This document shows, piece by piece, positions 43,842-53,037 of a stretch of 64,000 bases of DNA; the first letter of the stretch is position 1, and each line of letters opens with the position of its first letter. The notes beneath the pieces were generated by a model. The model saw only the letters and a list, made by a program, of their open reading frames with translations, was not told the DNA's origin and ran no database searches. The position numbers were made by a program, and so were the translations under genes. The stretch comes from G963665215 sp963665215 (GTDB lineage Bacteria; Chloroflexota; Dehalococcoidia; Lucifugimonadales; CAUZJF01): positions 124,001 through 188,000 of the forward strand of contig CAXXWW010000003.1 of the NCBI GenBank assembly GCA_963665215.2. The letters run 5' to 3'.

Positions 43842-44979
43842 ATGAATCCGGGACCGCCGTCAGGATACTCCGGGAAGCCGCGGTCCCATGCCATCGGCGG
43901 ACTCTTGGCTATCGCGTCCAGGTCCAGCTCCATCCCCAGGCCCGGCCTGGTAGGCAGCGGCATGTAGCCGTCCACTGGCTTCCAAGGGTCGTCGACGAAT
44001 CGGGCCTTGGCACTGGAGTGGTCGCCCTGGTATTCCAGGATGACGAAGTTGGGCGTGGCGGCGGCGAAGTGAACGCTAACCGCGGTGGACAGCAGCCCCA
44101 GCGGGTTGTGAGGAGCGACGGTCACGTAGTTGGCCTCGGCCACGGCGGCGACCTTTTTGGCCTCTAGGATACCCCCGCAGGAACACAGGTCCGGCTGGAT
44201 GATGTCCACGCCCCGAGCGTCGATCAGCGAGACGAACTGGCCCAGCCCGTACAGGTTTTCGCCGGTCGCCAGGGGCACCTTAAGCCTCTCGCGCAGCCTG
44301 GCGAACGAAGGTAGGTGTTCCGGCCTCACAGGCTCCTCGACGAACATCGGCCTGTATGGAGCCAGCGCGTCTGCCAGCTGCTCGGCCCGTACCGGCTCGG
44401 CGAGGGTCGCGTGGACGTCGATACCGATATCCACGTTGTCGCCGACCGCTCCTCTCAGCGCTTCCATCCTTCGCGCGCCCTCGCGCACCACAGTGTTCCA
44501 GGGCTGGGAGCGCCACTCGGGGCCATAGGGCGAGGTCTTCAAGGCGGTATAGCCCTGCTCGATGAGGGCCAGTCCAATTCTCGGCCAGCTCCTCGGGGGA
44601 TGCGCCCTGGACGCCGTAGTAGACCCTCACCTTGTCGCGGAACCTGCCGCCGAGCAGCATGTAGACCGGGAGCTCTGCCGCCTTCCCTGCGATGTCCCAG
44701 AGGGCGTGGTCGATCCCCGACAGCGCGGACCACCCCACCGGTCCCTGGGGAAAACGCATGGTGTTGCGGGCCCGTCTCATGAGCCACTCGATGCGCGAAG
44801 GGTCGCGGCCTATGAACCAGGGCTTGATGGAATCGACCAGGCCGAGGATACCCTCGTCTGGGCCGATGGTGTAGGGCTGGCCCAACTCCAATGATTCCGT
44901 CGTCGGTGTGCACCTGGAGGAAGACGCTGTTGCGGACCCCGTCGGAGCAGTGAAAGGTCCTTATGTCGGTGATCTTCAC
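43838..44979 (-). pseudogene. Second enolase-superfamily dehydratase, two frameshifts
   Basis: From GTG 44979 the gene reads VKITDIRTFHCSDGVRNSVF, shifts frame near 44890 (after DDGIIG) to continue QPYTIGPDEGILGLV and SALSGIDHALWDIAGKAAEL, then shifts again near 44565 to reach LKTSPYGPEWRSQPWN and the metal ligand blocks DIGIDVHATLAEP, FVEEPVRPE, LATGENLY and VAPHNPLGLL. Removing two bases gives 1140 nt, a complete 379-residue protein collinear with the downstream paralogue, with all catalytic residues retained. That makes recent lesions or assembly indels likely. It would have acted on a related acid sugar. Confidence 0.82.
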
Positions 44980-45245
44980 CAGAATACCCCATATCGAGCT
45001 GCCTGGACCCAAGCAACGCACCATCTTCGACCAGAGCGATGGTAGTGTCACTGACGAATGCCGTCAACCATCCCATCAAGCTCACAAAGCCATCTGTCGG
45101 GGTAATGATCTGGCGTTCGATGGGCAGCCGACAGGAAATGTTCTGCGGCTCGTCGCACAGTCACGCCCAAATAAAGTGGTCTACCTTGTGTAGCCTGCGG
45201 GTCAAACCATCTGGCCGGCATGCCCCCGCGCGACGAAGTACTAGC

Positions 45246-46514
45246 CTATGCCAGGCGGAAGGAGCTGCCAGCGATGTGGCGCGTCCCCCCGAAATTGTTG
45301 CCATCGTCCTCCATGAAGTAGTAGGCCGTGAAGATACGCCCGTCGTCCAGTTGCGTGGCGACCGGATAGCTCAGGTCTGTGCCGCTGGCATCGTCTCGTA
45401 TGACGAGCTCTGGGGACCAGGAGGCGCCCTCGTCGTCGCTCGCGATCACACCGATGCCGAAGGGTGTCTTCCGTCGCCCAAACAGCACCACTATCCGTCC
45501 GTCGTCTAGGAGCAGAGGCCACGGCGAGCGATAGTAATTCCCACGGACGGCGGCGCGCCCGGAACCCAGACCCCAGGGCGACCGTCCCCAGGCCACTATG
45601 GGCTGAGGTTGGCTCCAGCTATAGCCTCCATCGTCGGAGTAAGCCAGCTGAATTGCGTGGCGGATCCCGCCGATGTTGAGCGTGTAGCACTGCAGCCGCC
45701 CCGATGGCAGCAATAGCAGTCCCGGGTAGGTGGGCGAGCCCATGCCCGTTGGGTCGACGGCTGCAAGCGCCAGGTAATTCCAGGAGAGGCCGTTGTCGTC
45801 GGAGCCATAGACCGCCACCCCGCCGGGTATGGTGCTTCGGAGCGCGCCTTCACCGACACCTCCCACGCTCATCGCCCCCATCAAAGAGCCGTCCGGGAAC
45901 TTGACGAGGGGGTGGGCATCCCTGAACACTCCGCCAAATCCCGGGGGCGGGAGCACTCTGGTGGGAATATCTTCCCACGTCCGGCCGCGGTCTGCAGAGC
46001 GGAAGGCGAAGCACTCCAGCGATGGCTCTCCGTCCTCGTTCGGCGGGCCAGTGGCGGTGCGTGCGAAGTACACAGCGGCATCGGGGCTGGTGAGATCGAT
46101 GCGCTGGCGGGTCATCTCCGGCACGCCGGCGCGGACCCGCTCCTCATCCGCAGTCATCTCCGTATTCCAGTAGTTGACTTCAAATATGTCGGCGCGAGCC
46201 AAAGCGGCCCGCTTCTCTTCCAAGGGCCTGGACTCATCGTACACCACCACGTCGTGTTCTCTCGGCCAGGTCTCGCCGCCATCGAGAGACCGCTGAAGCA
46301 GTATCTTTGCCCGGCTGGGGTAGCCGGTGGTGAAGGAATGGCTGATGTCGTCCCGGACCTGGTACCGGGACGGCGCGTGGCTGTGCAACACCGCGATCTC
46401 GCCGTTGCCATAGTTGAAGATTCCGCTCTGGCGCGGATGCCCGCAGTACCTGTCCTTGCTATAGCACAGCTTGATGTGGCGCATATCTGTGAGTTCTGGT
46501 GTGGCACGGTTCAT
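45246..46514 (-). CDS. Sialidase-like (BNR/Asp-box) six-bladed propeller protein
   Basis: A 422-residue protein starting MNRATPELTDMRHIK. Asp-box motifs recur: SLDGGETW, SADRGRTW, SDDNGLSW, SDDGGYSW and SDDEGASW, spaced through the chain, as in exo-sialidase folds. The C-terminal part has YPVATQLDDGRIFTAYYFME, where the Tyr resembles the sialidase nucleophile region. There is no signal peptide, so it is probably cytoplasmic or the start is further on. It lies beside sugar-acid genes on the same strand. Many SAR202-like and planctomycete genomes carry such proteins without proven sialidase activity, so substrate is open. Confidence 0.8.
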   Translation of the reverse strand: MNRATPELTDMRHIKLCYSKDRYCGHPRQSGIFNYGNGEIAVLHSHAPSRYQVRDDISHSFTTGYPSRAKILLQRSLDGGETWPREHDVVVYDESRPLEEKRAALARADIFEVNYWNTEMTADEERVRAGVPEMTRQRIDLTSPDAAVYFARTATGPPNEDGEPSLECFAFRSADRGRTWEDIPTRVLPPPGFGGVFRDAHPLVKFPDGSLMGAMSVGGVGEGALRSTIPGGVAVYGSDDNGLSWNYLALAAVDPTGMGSPTYPGLLLLPSGRLQCYTLNIGGIRHAIQLAYSDDGGYSWSQPQPIVAWGRSPWGLGSGRAAVRGNYYRSPWPLLLDDGRIVVLFGRRKTPFGIGVIASDDEGASWSPELVIRDDASGTDLSYPVATQLDDGRIFTAYYFMEDDGNNFGGTRHIAGSSFRLA

Positions 46515-47176
46515 GGAGATCCCTGCTATGCGGTCACGGCTTCAGCTGGATGGGAAGAACGATACTACCGTAGTCATGACTATACCAGGCACACCTGAGT
46601 CCTGGGTGAGCTAGGCCACCACCCAGCATGAGCGTGCCTCTGGGGGCAGTATACGGTTAGAAGTCAAGGAAGGGGGAGGAGTGGCCGAGAGCCGCGGTTG
46701 CTCTAGACAAGGCTACTGGGCTAGCAGGTGATTAGCGAGGATGTTGTTCACCCACATTTCCCAGATCAGCTGGGTGGTAGCGTCGTGAGTCGGTAAGAGT
46801 ATTGCCGATGTGAGCTGCTTACATGGGCATCATGGCCAGTATGTGTGCTAGCCTGGCCGCGTTAGCGGGATCTAGTTCTGGATACTGCCATGTGAGGCAC
46901 CAAACGGGTGAAAGCTCCGACACCCCTTTGGAGCCTCCGATTGGACCTCAGAGTCCGCCTGGAATGTCGTGGCGCTACGATCACCTAGGACGACGGACTC
47001 CTGGCATGCCGCGATTTGGATGTTGTCCTAGGACTGGCGGATTATGGCAAGCCCCGACAGTCGAAAGACCCTAGGCTGTTGGTCGGCGGGGTTATCGTGG
47101 CGGCCGATCTGAGATAATCTCAAGTCTCCGGCCTGATCGAATCGAGGCTGCACGTAGTACATCGAGGAGGGAACGA
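46515..47176. other. Divergent intergenic region, no intact gene
   Basis: This 660-bp gap separates the divergent sialidase-like and Ldh-like genes and should hold their promoters. On the minus strand about 46724-46810 reads TTQLIWEMWVNNILANHLLA followed by a stop, which looks like the end of a lost gene. An imperfect inverted repeat (CCTAGGA at 46985 and TCCTAGGA near 47028) is also present. Confidence 0.4.
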
Positions 47177-48220
47177 ATGCATATAAAGACTGCCGAGGAG
47201 CTTCATGAAACCGTGGCCCGCATTCTCGTGGCGGCCGGCGCCGACCAGACCAGCGCGTCCCGGGTCGCCGACGGCCTGGTTTCCGCCAATCTCTCCGGCG
47301 TGGACCCACACGGCGTGTTCCACCTGCCGGGCTACGTGGCCGACATCAGGGCGGGGTTCATCGTGCCCGACGCCCGGCCGGAAATCATCTCGGAGACCCC
47401 GGCGACGGCGCTGGTCACCGGGAACTGGGGGTTCGGGTTCGTCGCCGCCAAGTACGCACTGCACACAGCGGTAAGCAAGGCCCGCGAGACCGGTATTGCC
47501 GTGGTGGGCCTGGTGCAGTCCGGCCACATCGGTCGGGTGGGGGAGTATGCCGAGATGGCTGCGTCGGAGGGCATGGTCTCCTTCACCTGGGCCGGCGGCT
47601 ACTCCGAGGAGCAGCAGAGCACAGTTCCCTACGGCGGGCGGGGCAAGGTCTTGCACACGAACCCGCTCTCCATCGGGTTCCCGGGCGGCGAGGAGCCGCC
47701 CTTGATGATGGACTTCGCCACTACCGGCGTGTCCGGCTCCAGGGTGGTCCTGGCGAAAAACCGGGGAGAGCAGGTGCCCCCAGGCAACATCGTCGACCGC
47801 GACGGCACGCCGACCACTGATCCCGAGGACTTCTTCAAGGGCGGCGCCCACCTGCCCTTCGGCGGTCACAAGGGCTACGCCATCATGCTGGCCGTGGAGT
47901 ACATGGGGCGCATTCTCACCGGCTCGTCCGACCACGCCGAGGACAATCGGGGAGGCATCTACAACCGGCGCCAGGGCATCACGATGATCGTCCACAAGGC
48001 CGACCTCTTCTCCCCTATGGGCCGAGTCACCGAGATGGCCGACGAGATGGCTCGCCGGCTGAGGGCGGTGCCCCCCGCGCCGGGCTTCGACGAGGTCTTG
48101 GTCCCTGGAGACCTCGAGGCGCGAACAAGGGCCGTGCGGCAGCGCGACGGTATTCCGGTCCCCGACGACGTCTGGGGCTCCCTCACAGAGCTGGCCGCCT
48201 CGCTGAAAGTCAGCATCTAA
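47177..48220 (+). CDS. Ldh-family (malate/L-lactate dehydrogenase superfamily) oxidoreductase
   Basis: A 347-residue protein, ATG 6 bases after GAGGAGGGA. The conserved SGVDPHGVFHLPGYVADI block holds His45, the catalytic-type His of this NAD(P)-dependent fold that is unrelated to classical Ldh. Further family motifs are WGFGFVAAKYAL, SGHIGRVGEYAEMAASEG, TNPLSIGFPGGE and LPFGGHKGYAIMLAVEY. Relatives oxidise L-lactate, malate, ureidoglycolate or 2,3-diketogulonate-type hydroxyacids. With dehydratases and Gfo/Idh enzymes nearby, a 2-hydroxyacid or sugar-acid substrate is likely. The frame is intact. Confidence 0.9.
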   Translation: MHIKTAEELHETVARILVAAGADQTSASRVADGLVSANLSGVDPHGVFHLPGYVADIRAGFIVPDARPEIISETPATALVTGNWGFGFVAAKYALHTAVSKARETGIAVVGLVQSGHIGRVGEYAEMAASEGMVSFTWAGGYSEEQQSTVPYGGRGKVLHTNPLSIGFPGGEEPPLMMDFATTGVSGSRVVLAKNRGEQVPPGNIVDRDGTPTTDPEDFFKGGAHLPFGGHKGYAIMLAVEYMGRILTGSSDHAEDNRGGIYNRRQGITMIVHKADLFSPMGRVTEMADEMARRLRAVPPAPGFDEVLVPGDLEARTRAVRQRDGIPVPDDVWGSLTELAASLKVSI

Positions 48221-48642
48221 TGAGGCGAGGTGGCCTTTTCGTATCCAGGACCCCCGCTCTGAAGGCTACGGTTAAGTCCATGAGGCCGACCAGGTGAGGG
48301 AATGGACCTTAAGCCCTAATGGCATCCTCGCAGCCGGACAATTGCCGATACGGAAGCCCCCAGCCAAGAAGCGAAGTTTAGGCATTGGCGATAGCTCAGT
48401 TTGGGCCTCCCTTTTGCCCATCGCCGGCGATCGCCTGAGCGCTTGAGCCATTTCGCCAGAGACGCGCTGGCGTTGCGCAAGTGACTACCCAAACGGTGGA
48501 GCCGATGATCGCCAAGACAATGCCTAAGCCACGAGCGCCGAACACCTCCCTGCTGATTCAACGATCTCGAGATGTGTTCGCCTCGTCCAGACTTGAATCG
48601 CTGCGCCGATGACACCAATGGAAACCCCAACAAATACATCGA
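48221..48642. other. Convergent intergenic region, no supportable gene
   Basis: On the minus strand a short hydrophobic frame (LLIDVFVGVSIGVIGAAIQV) overlaps the end of the amidase gene and stops near 48537; it lacks a start. It may be a membrane protein fragment or chance. Confidence 0.4.
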
Positions 48643-49602
48643 TTAGGAGCGATTGCCCAAGCGCTGCTCCCCACTGCTCGCCGGCAAATAACGCTTTGGG
48701 AACTTCGCCACCACCGAATATAGGATATCGACCATATTCGCCAGGCGAACCCGGGCGATCTGAGAGCATAGCTGGTAGGCCGTTAGCCGTTCGATACCGT
48801 ACTCAGACTCCAGCCACATAACCAGTTCGTAGAAGGCGATCCGTGCCGCGTCCTCCATTGGACGCGCGCTGCCGACCGTCATGATGTAGTCCTCGGACTC
48901 CACGCGTGGGGTGCCAATCGCCTTGTCTTTAATCAGCTCAACCGTCAGTTCCCCCCGGGTGGGTATCTCAGCAGCTACACCACAGACCTCGGCGTCACCC
49001 TGCGCACCATGCCCGTCTCCCACGTAAAGCAGGGCCCCAGGGACGTTGACAGGGAAGAATACCGTGTTGCCTGGACATACATCGGCCGCGTCCATGTTCC
49101 CACCATGGAATCCAGGGGCTAGCGACGAGATTGCCTCTAGCTCCGGAGCGGTCCCCATGGTGCCGTAGAACGGCTGGCACGGAATCGGCGGGATAGCCAT
49201 CTCCTCGGAGAAAGTAATCTCACCATCGCGTATAGGATGCAGCATCACTCGAGGCGGGAGAGGAGAATTGAGCGTCCGGGTGAACACCGTGCTGCACAAG
49301 CCACCAAACTCCGGTATTAGCGCGCTGACAGCGTAGTCTCGCGTGACTTCGATGGAGTGGATGGTCACGGCCAGGGTGTCCCCTTTCTCGGCCCCTTCCA
49401 CGTAGACAGGCCCTGTGAGCGGGTTCACGTAAGGCATCTTGATGAGCGTCGTGATATCTGCGTCGGCTGAGTCGATCTTGTTTTCAAACGCGTCCACCGT
49501 CTCAACCGCAAAGGTCTCTCCTGGTGTCACCGTCCCTGTAGGCTCGCGGTACGGCCCGATGACGTACGAGTAATCTCCAGACCTGTTGGCTATCGTCTTC
49601 AT
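48643..49602 (-). CDS. Acetamidase/formamidase family amidohydrolase
   Basis: A 319-residue protein, ATG preceded by GGAGGG. The family hallmark GDGHGAQGDAEVCGVAAE lies near residues 195-212, preceded by HGGNMDAADVCPGNTVFFPV and followed by a beta-rich core. The end (YQLCSQIARVRLANMVDI) is also typical. These enzymes hydrolyse formamide or acetamide to ammonia and the acid, usually as cytoplasmic oligomers. It is monocistronic here, convergent with the Ldh-family gene. Nitrogen scavenging from small amides is the expected role; the natural substrate is not shown. Confidence 0.9.
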   Translation of the reverse strand: MKTIANRSGDYSYVIGPYREPTGTVTPGETFAVETVDAFENKIDSADADITTLIKMPYVNPLTGPVYVEGAEKGDTLAVTIHSIEVTRDYAVSALIPEFGGLCSTVFTRTLNSPLPPRVMLHPIRDGEITFSEEMAIPPIPCQPFYGTMGTAPELEAISSLAPGFHGGNMDAADVCPGNTVFFPVNVPGALLYVGDGHGAQGDAEVCGVAAEIPTRGELTVELIKDKAIGTPRVESEDYIMTVGSARPMEDAARIAFYELVMWLESEYGIERLTAYQLCSQIARVRLANMVDILYSVVAKFPKRYLPASSGEQRLGNRS

Positions 49603-49723
49603 GAGCTACCCTCCTGTGAGACACATGACATGTCACCGTGTCGCCGTATGGTATCATCCTGTCCGCACTGCGGCCGCATGTTAATTGGAGGTTAGGCACT
49701 GATGGAGCGCGTGCTCGGAGGTG

Positions 49724-50206
49724 GAGGTTACGTCAATAGGTGTGTAAACGACATCAGGCGGCGACCTTCTCAGCCGTTGATTCAATGGCGATTCCATCCG
49801 CATACTGTGCACCGAGATAGACGTCTTCGATCAACTCAGGGGCCTTCAGACGCCTGAAGCGCTGTTCGGCGACCATCAACATTTTCCAGATCACCGCTAT
49901 CGCCCGATCGACCCTCTTGTAGCGCTTGGCGGCATCGGTCCGAAGCCTGAGGGCCGCGAAGGGTGATTCTACCGGGTTCGTCGTGCGAAGGTGCCCCCAG
50001 TGCTCCTTTGGGAAGTCATAGAAGGTGACCATGCGGTCTCCCAGTCCCGCTCCAAGGCCTCTGAGGCCGCCTCGTAGGAATGGTCGCCGCACCACCTGGT
50101 GAACACCGTCCTGAGCCGCTCAGCCTCTGTCCGAGTCGGCGCGTAGGGGATAGTACGCAGCATGAGCTTGGCCTGGTCCTGTTGTCGCTTTGGAAGCTTG
50201 GCGAGC
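49724..50206 (-). mobile_element. IS256-family element, partial copy 6 (3' part)
   Basis: From the distal end (GAGGTTACGTC at 49724) it runs as far as the codons for LAKLPKR, then stops at 50206 where another copy begins in the opposite orientation. It also has a 2-base insertion at about 50039. The 5' part is missing. Confidence 0.92.
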
Positions 50207-51576
50207 GAGGTATCTTCAAAAAGTGTGTAAACAGTCAGGCGGTGTACCCTCTCTCTGAACAACACGGGCTCGAGGCCCAAGAGAGGAGATAGACCGCCCA
50301 TGAGGAAGGAAAGCACTGAGAGTAGGTCGGAGTCAAGGCCGGAGTGGGAGCAGTTGGAGGATTGGGTGCGAAGCCAGGTCCAGAGGCTGATCCAGGAGTT
50401 GCTGGAGGAGGAGGTGACGGCGTTTCTGGGAAGGGCGAAGTCGGCGCTCAGATCCGACTCGGACTCAGATACCGGCTATCGGAACGGATACGGCAGAGCC
50501 CGGAGGCTTACGCTGAGTTCGGGAACGATACAGCTGAGGCGGCCGCGAGTCCGCGATACCGAGGAGCAGTTCGAGAGCCGGCTGCTGCCGCTGTTCGTCA
50601 ACAGGACCAGGAAGGTTGCTGAGTTGATCCCCGAGCTGTACCTGCACGGGGTCTATCCGAAGGCGACTTCGATCTGGCTTTGCGGGGGCTGCTGGGAGAG
50701 GACGCACCGGTATCGGCGAGCACGGTGGCCCGGTTGAAGGATAAGTGGAACGATGAGCTTGCCCAATGGCGCAGCCGGCCCCTCGATGACCTGGAAGTGG
50801 TCTACATGTGGGTGGATGGAGTCTACGTCAAGGCTGGTCTTGAGAAGGAGAAGGCGGCGGTACTGGTGGTGATGGCGGCCCTGAGCGACGGGAGCAAGGT
50901 GGTGGTGAGCGCTGTTCCCGGATACAGGGAGTCCACAGAGAACTGGTCCGAGGTGCTCAGGGACATCAAGCGCCGGGGCTTGAGCTGCCCGAGGCTGGTG
51001 GTTGGAGACGGACACCTGGGCATCTGGGGAGCTCTGCGCAACGTCTATCCGCAGGCGGCAGAGCAACGCTGCTGGAACCACAAGATCGTAAACGTGCTCG
51101 CCAAGCTTCCAAAGCGACAACAGGACCAGGCCAAGCTCATGCTGCGTACTATCCCCTACGCGCCGACTCGGACAGAGGCTGAGCGGCTCAGGACGGTGTT
51201 CACCAGGTGGTGCGGCGACCATTCCTACGAGGCGGCCTCAGAGGCCTTGGAGCGGGACTGGGACCGCATGGTCACCTTCTATGACTTCCCAAAGGAGCAC
51301 TGGGGGCACCTTCGCACGACGAACCCGGTAGAATCACCCTTCGCGGCCCTCAGGCTTCGGACCGATGCCGCCAAGCGCTACAAGAGGGTCGATCGGGCGA
51401 TAGCGGTGATCTGGAAAATGTTGATGGTCGCCGAACAGCGCTTCAGGCGTCTGAAGGCCCCTGAGTTGATCGAAGACGTCTATCTCGGTGCACAGTATGC
51501 GGATGGAATCGCCATTGAATCAACGGCTGAGAAGGTCGCCGCCTGATGTCGTTTACACACCTATTGACGTAACCTC
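50207..51576 (+). mobile_element. IS256-family element, copy 7 (no target duplication, frameshifted)
   Basis: 1370 bp with both ends. The left flank is copy 6 itself (TGGCGAGC) and the right flank is CCGTTCTC, so no duplication is seen. With copy 6 it makes a long inverted repeat with arms of about 483 bp. Confidence 0.92.
50300..51546 (+). pseudogene. IS256-family transposase, copy 7, two-base insertion
   Basis: Matches to ELYLHG, where an extra GG at about 50650 (CACGGGGTC for CACGGTC) shifts the frame. The rest resumes as LRGLLGEDAPVSASTVARL in another frame through to 51546. All acidic catalytic motifs lie after the shift. Confidence 0.93.
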
Positions 51577-52110
51577 CCGTTCTCCTGACCAACTTGCCGT
51601 GAGGCGGGCGAAGCTACAAATTGAGAGCAGCTGAGGACGACTCCTGGTCGCGGCTCAGTAACTGGATCGTGGATGCAGAGGGGGCAGGCTTGGGGCTGAA
51701 CTTGCCGTTAGGCCACTTCCTACATCTCCGAGAACGTCGTCCTTGTTCGTCCTCCGCTCCGGCACAGTTGCGCTGGCGCTCCACGCCGCGCCAATTCTTA
51801 TTCGGAGTTACGTCAACATTGTGTTTTCGCTCACGAATGTTGTCATTTAGCGATGTCGTGAGAAAACGTCATTGACGTGACTCGGAGCCGTCTATCGATG
51901 CCAGCAGTTTGGAGCGCCCCCGGGGACTAGGAGAAGGCAGCAGGGTTGCTGAAATTGTCACGGCGCTACTATCGAACGGCGGGTCTCTATAAAGAGGTGG
52001 CACTTTCCGGTTTTCTGGTCTCTGTAAGGGACTGGCCTTTAAGGCTGTGGTGCTGTGCTACTATGGCGCTTGAGGGAGCAGACAGCTCTCAGGGCGTGTA
52101 GGAGAGTGCC
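51577..52110. other. Non-coding region with a MITE-like inverted repeat
   Basis: No supportable gene. It holds the inverted repeat at 51803-51885 and, at its end, the leader of the LLM gene with AGGAGA before a GTG start. Confidence 0.5.
51803..51885. repeat. 83-bp imperfect palindrome (possible MITE or joined IS ends)
   Basis: The left arm CGGAGTTACGTCAA (51803-51816), GTTTTC and TCACGA are mirrored on the right by TCGTGA, GAAAAC and TTGACGTGACTCGG (51872-51885); the outer arms match at 12 of 14. About 20 bases of unpaired sequence lie in the centre. The arm resembles but does not equal the IS256 end (GAGGTTACGTCAA). Confidence 0.6.
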
Positions 52111-53001
52111 GTGAGATTTGGCGTAGCCATTCCCAACAACGTTGGCCTCGATAACCCACAAGACGTTATCGACGCAGCAGTCCGGGCGGAAGAGATGGGG
52201 TTCCACTCAGTCTGGGTGAGCCATCACGTGCTGAACGTGGGCTACATTCTGGACCGCATCGGCGACAGGCCCTACTACGACGCGACCACCATTCTGGCCT
52301 ACGTGGCCGCTCTGACAAAGACCGTGCGCCTGGGGACGTCTGTGCTGGTGTTGCCCTACCTCAACCCAATCGTGTTGGCCAAGACCCTGGCTACCCTGGA
52401 CGTTCTGTCCGGCGGCAGGGTGACGGCAGGCATTGGAGTCGGCACACTCCGCCAGGAGTCCGATGCCCTCGGGAGCGCCTTCACGCGGCGCGGGGCCTAT
52501 GTCAACGAAGGCATAGCGATCATGAAGGAGCTGTGGACGCAGGACGCCCCCAGCTTCAACGGCAGGTTTTTTAGCTTCTCTGGTTTCAAGTTCTCGCCGA
52601 AGCCCGTGCAGACGCCCCACCTTCCCGTCTGGATCGGTGGCAACAGCGACGCCGCTTTGCATCGCGCGGCCCGGATGGGCGACGGCTGGCACGCCGACGG
52701 CCTGTCTCCGCAGGACATGGCCAGCCGTACTGAGCAATTGAAGACCCATGTGGCCGCAGCAGGGCGCAGTATGTCGGATATTACGCTCTCTATCAGGCAA
52801 GCGCTGGACATCAGGGCCTCTCCAGCGGACGACCAGCAAGGGCCCATGGTTGGCACCCCCGACCAGATACTAAGCACGATTGGAGCCTACGCGGATCTCG
52901 GCGTGAGCGAAATCGTGATTGGTGTGAGCTCTCACGACGCCGACCGAATATGCCGCGTGATGGAGGAGTTCTCTACCAAAGTGATGCCGCGCGCAAGCTA
53001 G
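52111..53001 (+). CDS. LLM-class flavin-dependent oxidoreductase (F420/FMN type)
   Basis: A 296-residue luciferase-like protein. GTG at 52111 is chosen because AGGAGA lies 6 bases upstream. Family blocks: MRFGVAIPNNVGLDNPQDVI, AEEMGFHSVWVSHHV, VRLGTSVLVLPYLNPIVLAK, LDVLSGGRVTAGIGVG and PVWIGGNSDAALHRAARMGD. This order fits the TIGR03619-like F420-dependent branch. Such enzymes oxidise or reduce organic substrates with reduced flavin or F420, and SAR202 genomes have many paralogues. It is 36 bases upstream of the propeller gene on the same strand, suggesting an operon. The substrate is not predictable. Confidence 0.88.
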   Translation: MRFGVAIPNNVGLDNPQDVIDAAVRAEEMGFHSVWVSHHVLNVGYILDRIGDRPYYDATTILAYVAALTKTVRLGTSVLVLPYLNPIVLAKTLATLDVLSGGRVTAGIGVGTLRQESDALGSAFTRRGAYVNEGIAIMKELWTQDAPSFNGRFFSFSGFKFSPKPVQTPHLPVWIGGNSDAALHRAARMGDGWHADGLSPQDMASRTEQLKTHVAAAGRSMSDITLSIRQALDIRASPADDQQGPMVGTPDQILSTIGAYADLGVSEIVIGVSSHDADRICRVMEEFSTKVMPRAS

Positions 53002-53037
53002 CCGTTGTCCATCTACTGACTTTGTAAGGGTACTGCC

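Noticed and set aside
46980..47040. CCTAGGA inverted repeat as an operator
   Set aside because: Too short, and no regulator gene is adjacent; kept only as a note in the region entry.
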